Source: Candidatus Bariatricus faecipullorum
GTDB taxonomy: Bacteria; Bacillota; Clostridia; Lachnospirales; Lachnospiraceae
Direction of reading: 5' to 3'
Length of the DNA: 44,008 nt
NCBI GenBank assembly: GCA_019118525.1
Contig: DWYV01000003.1
Span: forward strand, 1 to 44,008
Both the position numbers and the translations under genes were made by a program. Positions 41,062 to 44,008 of this stretch are shown here, piece after piece (position 1 is the first letter of the stretch; each line of letters opens with the position of its first letter). Below the pieces are notes generated by a model. The model saw only the letters and a program-made list of their open reading frames with translations, made no database searches and had not been told where the DNA came from.

Positions 41062-42399
41062 GTGAATTACGAAGAAGCCGTCCGCTACATTGCGGACATT
41101 CCGAAATTTACGAAGAAACATCCCCTGGACCATACCAGGGAATTTGTGAAAAGACTGGGAGACCCCTGCCGCGGGAAAAGGGCTGTTCACGTGGCGGGGA
41201 CCAACGGAAAGGGGAGCGTCTGCGCCTACGTGCAGGCGATTCTTCTTTGTGAAGGGAAAAAGACCGGGCTGTTTACCTCGCCCCACCTGGAAACCGTACG
41301 GGAACGAATCGTCTGCAACGGGGAAATGATTTCCCGCAGAGAGTTTCTGGAAGTGTTTCTGCCGGTAAAGGAGACGGCCTGCCGGATGGAAGAGGAAGGC
41401 CTGGGACATCCGTCCTATTTTGAATTTCTTTACGGAATGGCTCTGGCCGCCTTTGAGAAAAAAGGCGTGGAGTACCTGATTCTGGAAACCGGGCTGGGCG
41501 GGCGGCTGGACGCCACCAGGGCCTTCGGGACGCCGTCGGTCTGCACGATTACTTCCATCGGAATGGACCACACGGAGATTCTGGGCGACACGCTGGAAAA
41601 AATTGCCGCGGAAAAGGCGGGAATTATCCGTCCGAAGGTTCCGGTGGTCTTTCTGAGCGAGCCGCGGGAAGCGGCCGCGGTTATCCGCAGAACGGCTGAA
41701 GAAGCAGGCGCACCTTGTAGAGGAATCTCGAAAGATGCGGTGAAAATTCAAGAAACCGGACGGGAACATATTGCTTTTTTGACGGGCAGTGAGTATGATA
41801 ATAATACGCCCTGGCAGGTAAGAGGAAGCGGAGCGTACCAGGCGGTCAACGCCACGCTGGCTCTGGAAACCTCCCGGATTCTGCTGGGGATGGAACGCTT
41901 TTCCGACTGCTGGAGAGAGGCCCTGGCAGCGGCATACTGGCCGGGCCGCATGGAAGAGGTGCTTCCGGACGTGGTTCTGGACGGCGCTCACAACCTGGCT
42001 GCGGTGGAGGAATTTGTCCGCAGTGTAAAGAACTGGCTGGCGCAGGAGGAAGCGCGGTTACACAGAAAAAAAGAGCTGGTGATTCTGTTTTCCGCCGTGG
42101 CGGAGAAGGATTACCGGGATATGGCGGCCCTGCTGGGAAAAGAGATTCCGGCGAAAGCGTTTATCATTACCCGGATTCGGGATGCCAGAGGGGCGGATAC
42201 GGACAGTCTGGAAGAAGCTTTCCGGCAGGCCACGGACAGCACGGTGCTGGTGCGGGATTCCCTGGAGGAAGCGCTGGATACCGCGCGGAAGGAAAAAGGA
42301 AGAGACGGGCGGCTCTACTGTCTGGGGTCTCTCTATCTTACCGGAGAACTGAAGCTGCTTTTGAAACAGGAGAAAGAAACAGGAGGCAGTTATGCTTAA
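41062..42399 (+). CDS. folC: FolC, folylpolyglutamate/dihydrofolate synthase
   Basis: The 445-residue Mur-ligase-type enzyme adds glutamate to folates, and often also to dihydropteroate. It has the P-loop AGTNGKGSVCAY, the TSPHLETVRERI segment, ETGLGGRLDATRA, SIGMDHTEILGDT and VLDGAHN. The start is GTG at 41062 with AAAAGGAGAGACC just before it. Its stop overlaps the start of the 44-residue gene by eight bases. Confidence 0.95.
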   Translation: MNYEEAVRYIADIPKFTKKHPLDHTREFVKRLGDPCRGKRAVHVAGTNGKGSVCAYVQAILLCEGKKTGLFTSPHLETVRERIVCNGEMISRREFLEVFLPVKETACRMEEEGLGHPSYFEFLYGMALAAFEKKGVEYLILETGLGGRLDATRAFGTPSVCTITSIGMDHTEILGDTLEKIAAEKAGIIRPKVPVVFLSEPREAAAVIRRTAEEAGAPCRGISKDAVKIQETGREHIAFLTGSEYDNNTPWQVRGSGAYQAVNATLALETSRILLGMERFSDCWREALAAAYWPGRMEEVLPDVVLDGAHNLAAVEEFVRSVKNWLAQEEARLHRKKELVILFSAVAEKDYRDMAALLGKEIPAKAFIITRIRDARGADTDSLEEAFRQATDSTVLVRDSLEEALDTARKEKGRDGRLYCLGSLYLTGELKLLLKQEKETGGSYA

Positions 42400-42526
42400 T
42401 TTTGAAGAAGAACTGAAAAAATTCAAACCCAGCCTGGAAGTAGAAGACATCGAGCAGGCTGTTTACGAAGAAGATTTAACCGATATGACAGATATCCTGA
42501 AGGAGATGCTGGAGCAGAATAAATAG
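42392..42526 (+). CDS. 44-residue acidic helical protein
   Basis: A 44-codon frame with AGGAGGCAGTT directly before its ATG overlaps the end of folC and ends 11 bases before the TPR gene. The product is strongly acidic and predicted helical, with MLNFEEELKKFKPSLEVED and a second helix ending DILKEMLEQNK. It has no membrane segment or known motif. Coupled translation and the tight operon position support it. It may be an accessory to the TPR protein, but that is a guess. Confidence 0.78.
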   Translation: MLNFEEELKKFKPSLEVEDIEQAVYEEDLTDMTDILKEMLEQNK

Positions 42527-42537
42527 GGGAGAGTTAC

Positions 42538-43887
42538 ATGGATTATACAGAGAAACTCATGCGCCAGTCCAATTACTGGTACAACGACGGGCTTCGCAAG
42601 GCGAATATCCGCGACTTGTCCGGGGCGGCTGCGTCCCTGCGGCGGAGCCTTCAGTATAACAGAGAAAATGTGATGGCAAGAAATCTGCTGGGGCTTGTGT
42701 ATTATGGCCGGGGAGAAGTGGCCGAGGCTCTGGTGGAGTGGATTATCAGCAAAAATTTTAAATCCTATGAGAACATTGCCAATTATTATATAAAACGGGT
42801 GCAGGAAACCCCCAGCGAGCTGGAGACGGTAAACCAGGCTGTACATAAGTACAACCAGTGCCTGTCCTACTGTCAGCAGAACGGGGAGGACCTGGCCATC
42901 ATTCAGCTGAAAAAAGTCGTGGCCTCCCATCCTGCTTTTTTAAAGGCCCATCAGCTGCTGGCCCTGCTGTACCTGCATACGGGACAGTACGCAAAAGCCC
43001 GGCAGACGCTGCGGGTGGCCCACCGGCTGGATACCACCAACGACATTACCCTGGGCTATATGCACGAGCTGGCCCAGATTCGGAGCCAGAAGATGGCCAA
43101 ACTGAAAAAACACGAAGAGAAGGAGCAGACCGTTACCTACACCCTGGGAAATGAGACGATTATTCAACCGGTATCCTCCAGCCTGAAGGATAATGCGGCC
43201 ATTCTGACCATCGTCAATATTGTCATCGGAATTGTGCTGGGGGCTGCCGTGGTATGGTTTCTGATTACGCCGGCAGTGCGCCAGAGCCAGGCCTCGGATA
43301 CAAACCAGAGCATGATAACACTGAGCGAGGAGAAAGCGGCCCAGGACGCCCAGATAACCGCCCTCCAGCAGGAGCTGGAATCCTACCGGAGTACCAGCAG
43401 CGAGGCGGAGTCGGCCATCCAGACCGCCCAGTCCACCCAGACCGGTTATGAGACGCTGATGACGGTTTACGAACAGTACCAGGCCCAGAATACCAGCAAT
43501 GCAGACATGACAGACAGTCTGCTTACCATCAACAGGGACAGTCTGGGAGAACGTGGACAGGCTATTTTCGATGAGATGACCGGGGATTTGTATCCCACGA
43601 TGTGCGAACGGCTTTACGGAGAGGCACAGTCCAGCATGAACAGCGGGAACTATGCGGACGCCGTGACAGCCCTGGAAAAAGTGACCCAGATGGACGCCGG
43701 ATACGATGAAGGAAACGCCCTGAAGCTTTTGGGCGACGCCTATGCAGGCAACGGCAACCCGGACAAGGCCAAAGAAATCTACGCCCGGGTGACCAGCGAA
43801 TATTCCGGCACCACCGCCGCAACAGAAGCAGAAAGCGCCATGAATGAAGAAAACGCGGAGAACGGTGATGGCGGCCAGGAAGAATAG
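42538..43887 (+). CDS. TPR membrane protein
   Basis: The 449-residue protein has N-terminal tetratricopeptide repeats (about 20-175), including NVMARNLLGLVYYGRGEVAEA and HQLLALLYLHTGQYAKARQTL. One membrane helix follows at about 220-243, then a Gln-rich coiled coil (about 255-310) and a second set of TPRs at the C-terminus (about 360-425). With repeats on both sides of one membrane helix it looks like a scaffold linking cytoplasmic and outer partners. GGGGAGAGTTAC precedes the ATG. The partner is unknown. Confidence 0.88.
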   Translation: MDYTEKLMRQSNYWYNDGLRKANIRDLSGAAASLRRSLQYNRENVMARNLLGLVYYGRGEVAEALVEWIISKNFKSYENIANYYIKRVQETPSELETVNQAVHKYNQCLSYCQQNGEDLAIIQLKKVVASHPAFLKAHQLLALLYLHTGQYAKARQTLRVAHRLDTTNDITLGYMHELAQIRSQKMAKLKKHEEKEQTVTYTLGNETIIQPVSSSLKDNAAILTIVNIVIGIVLGAAVVWFLITPAVRQSQASDTNQSMITLSEEKAAQDAQITALQQELESYRSTSSEAESAIQTAQSTQTGYETLMTVYEQYQAQNTSNADMTDSLLTINRDSLGERGQAIFDEMTGDLYPTMCERLYGEAQSSMNSGNYADAVTALEKVTQMDAGYDEGNALKLLGDAYAGNGNPDKAKEIYARVTSEYSGTTAATEAESAMNEENAENGDGGQEE

Positions 43888-43903
43888 AATAGAGAATTTA
43901 CAA

Positions 43904-43939
43904 AAGAGAAGGGACAGAAATGCTCCTTCTTTTTCTTTT
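43904..43939 (+). terminator. Probable terminator of the folC-TPR operon
   Basis: The arms AGAAGG (43907-43912) and CCTTCT (43925-43930), extended by A-T pairs, are followed by TTTTCTTTT. It lies about 20 bases after the TPR gene. Confidence 0.65.
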
Positions 43940-43989
43940 GAATTGTTTGAGAATTGTCGTCGGGGACGGGTACGGGCCGGCCCGTACCC
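43940..43989 (-). repeat. Palindromic repeat, copy 4 (truncated by adapter)
   Basis: The full left arm (43962-43978) and the first eleven bases of the right arm are present before adapter sequence takes over. The left flank GAATTGTCGTC matches, on the other strand, the flank of copies 1 and 2 with one change. Confidence 0.8.
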
Positions 43990-44008
43990 TGTCTCTTATA
44001 CACATCTG
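43989..44008 (-). other. Nextera/Tn5 sequencing adapter left on contig
   Basis: The last 20 bases, CTGTCTCTTATACACATCTG, are the complement of the Tn5 mosaic end plus the first base of the read-1 adapter tail. This is library sequence. Confidence 0.97.

Overview
The window looks like one whole assembly contig from an anaerobic, spore-forming Firmicute, most likely a Lachnospiraceae-type gut Clostridium. The reasons are an alpha/beta small acid-soluble spore protein, an [FeFe]-hydrogenase maturase (HydF), AddAB instead of RecBCD, the NAD-linked PyrK/PyrD dihydroorotate dehydrogenase, a T-box leader on valS, and moderately GC-rich coding sequence with strong AGGAGG ribosome sites. Species cannot be fixed from the sequence. 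The first 31 and last 20 bases are Nextera/Tn5 adapter sequence, and both ends stop inside copies of the same GC-rich palindrome, so the contig ends are library/assembly limits and not biology.

Layout. 84-7314: addB, addA and a small DUF1294 membrane gene in one overlapping operon (double-strand break processing). 7333-8541: hydF. 8542-8866: a GC-rich inverted-repeat block and then a near-perfect promoter. 8867-10964: an envelope-stress-like operon of a PadR regulator, DUF1700, DUF4097 and PspC proteins. 11093-12074: a spore protein gene with a hairpin-masked ribosome site, and a divergent TagA-like glycosyltransferase. 12220-17382: a CdaR/PucR-type regulator followed by ftsE, ftsX, an M23 coiled-coil murein hydrolase and an S41 protease, a cell-separation/wall-remodelling cluster.

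17490-23952: pyrimidine synthesis (pyrF, pyrK, pyrD, then pyrE), interrupted by an iron-sulfur aldo/keto reductase and by a minus-strand module (21327-22979). That module encodes a secreted Cys/His-rich protein, an ECF sigma factor and an anti-sigma factor with an RsgI-like extracytoplasmic domain. It is the most interesting accessory locus here. 23965-26982: a 50-residue membrane peptide, a VanZ-like protein, another small membrane protein and an M29 aminopeptidase with a long N-terminal extension. 27055-30524: purE-purM-purN-purD, started by a promoter lying partly in the end of the aminopeptidase gene.

30663-31444 is a broken MFS transporter gene (5-bp tandem duplication frameshift plus an apparent internal deletion). 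It is followed by a DUF1015 gene, xylB and an AT-richer AAA/DUF4143 ATPase that looks acquired. 35717-38748: promoter, T-box leader with a valine GUA specifier, and valS, with a palindromic repeat inserted between the T-box terminator and the valS ribosome site. 38787-43887: an LTA-synthase-type sulfatase, folC, a 44-residue acidic protein and a TPR membrane protein. At least four copies of one asymmetric palindromic repeat (about 34 bp plus a conserved flank on one side) are spread over the window. No tRNA, rRNA, CRISPR array, insertion sequence or prophage was seen.
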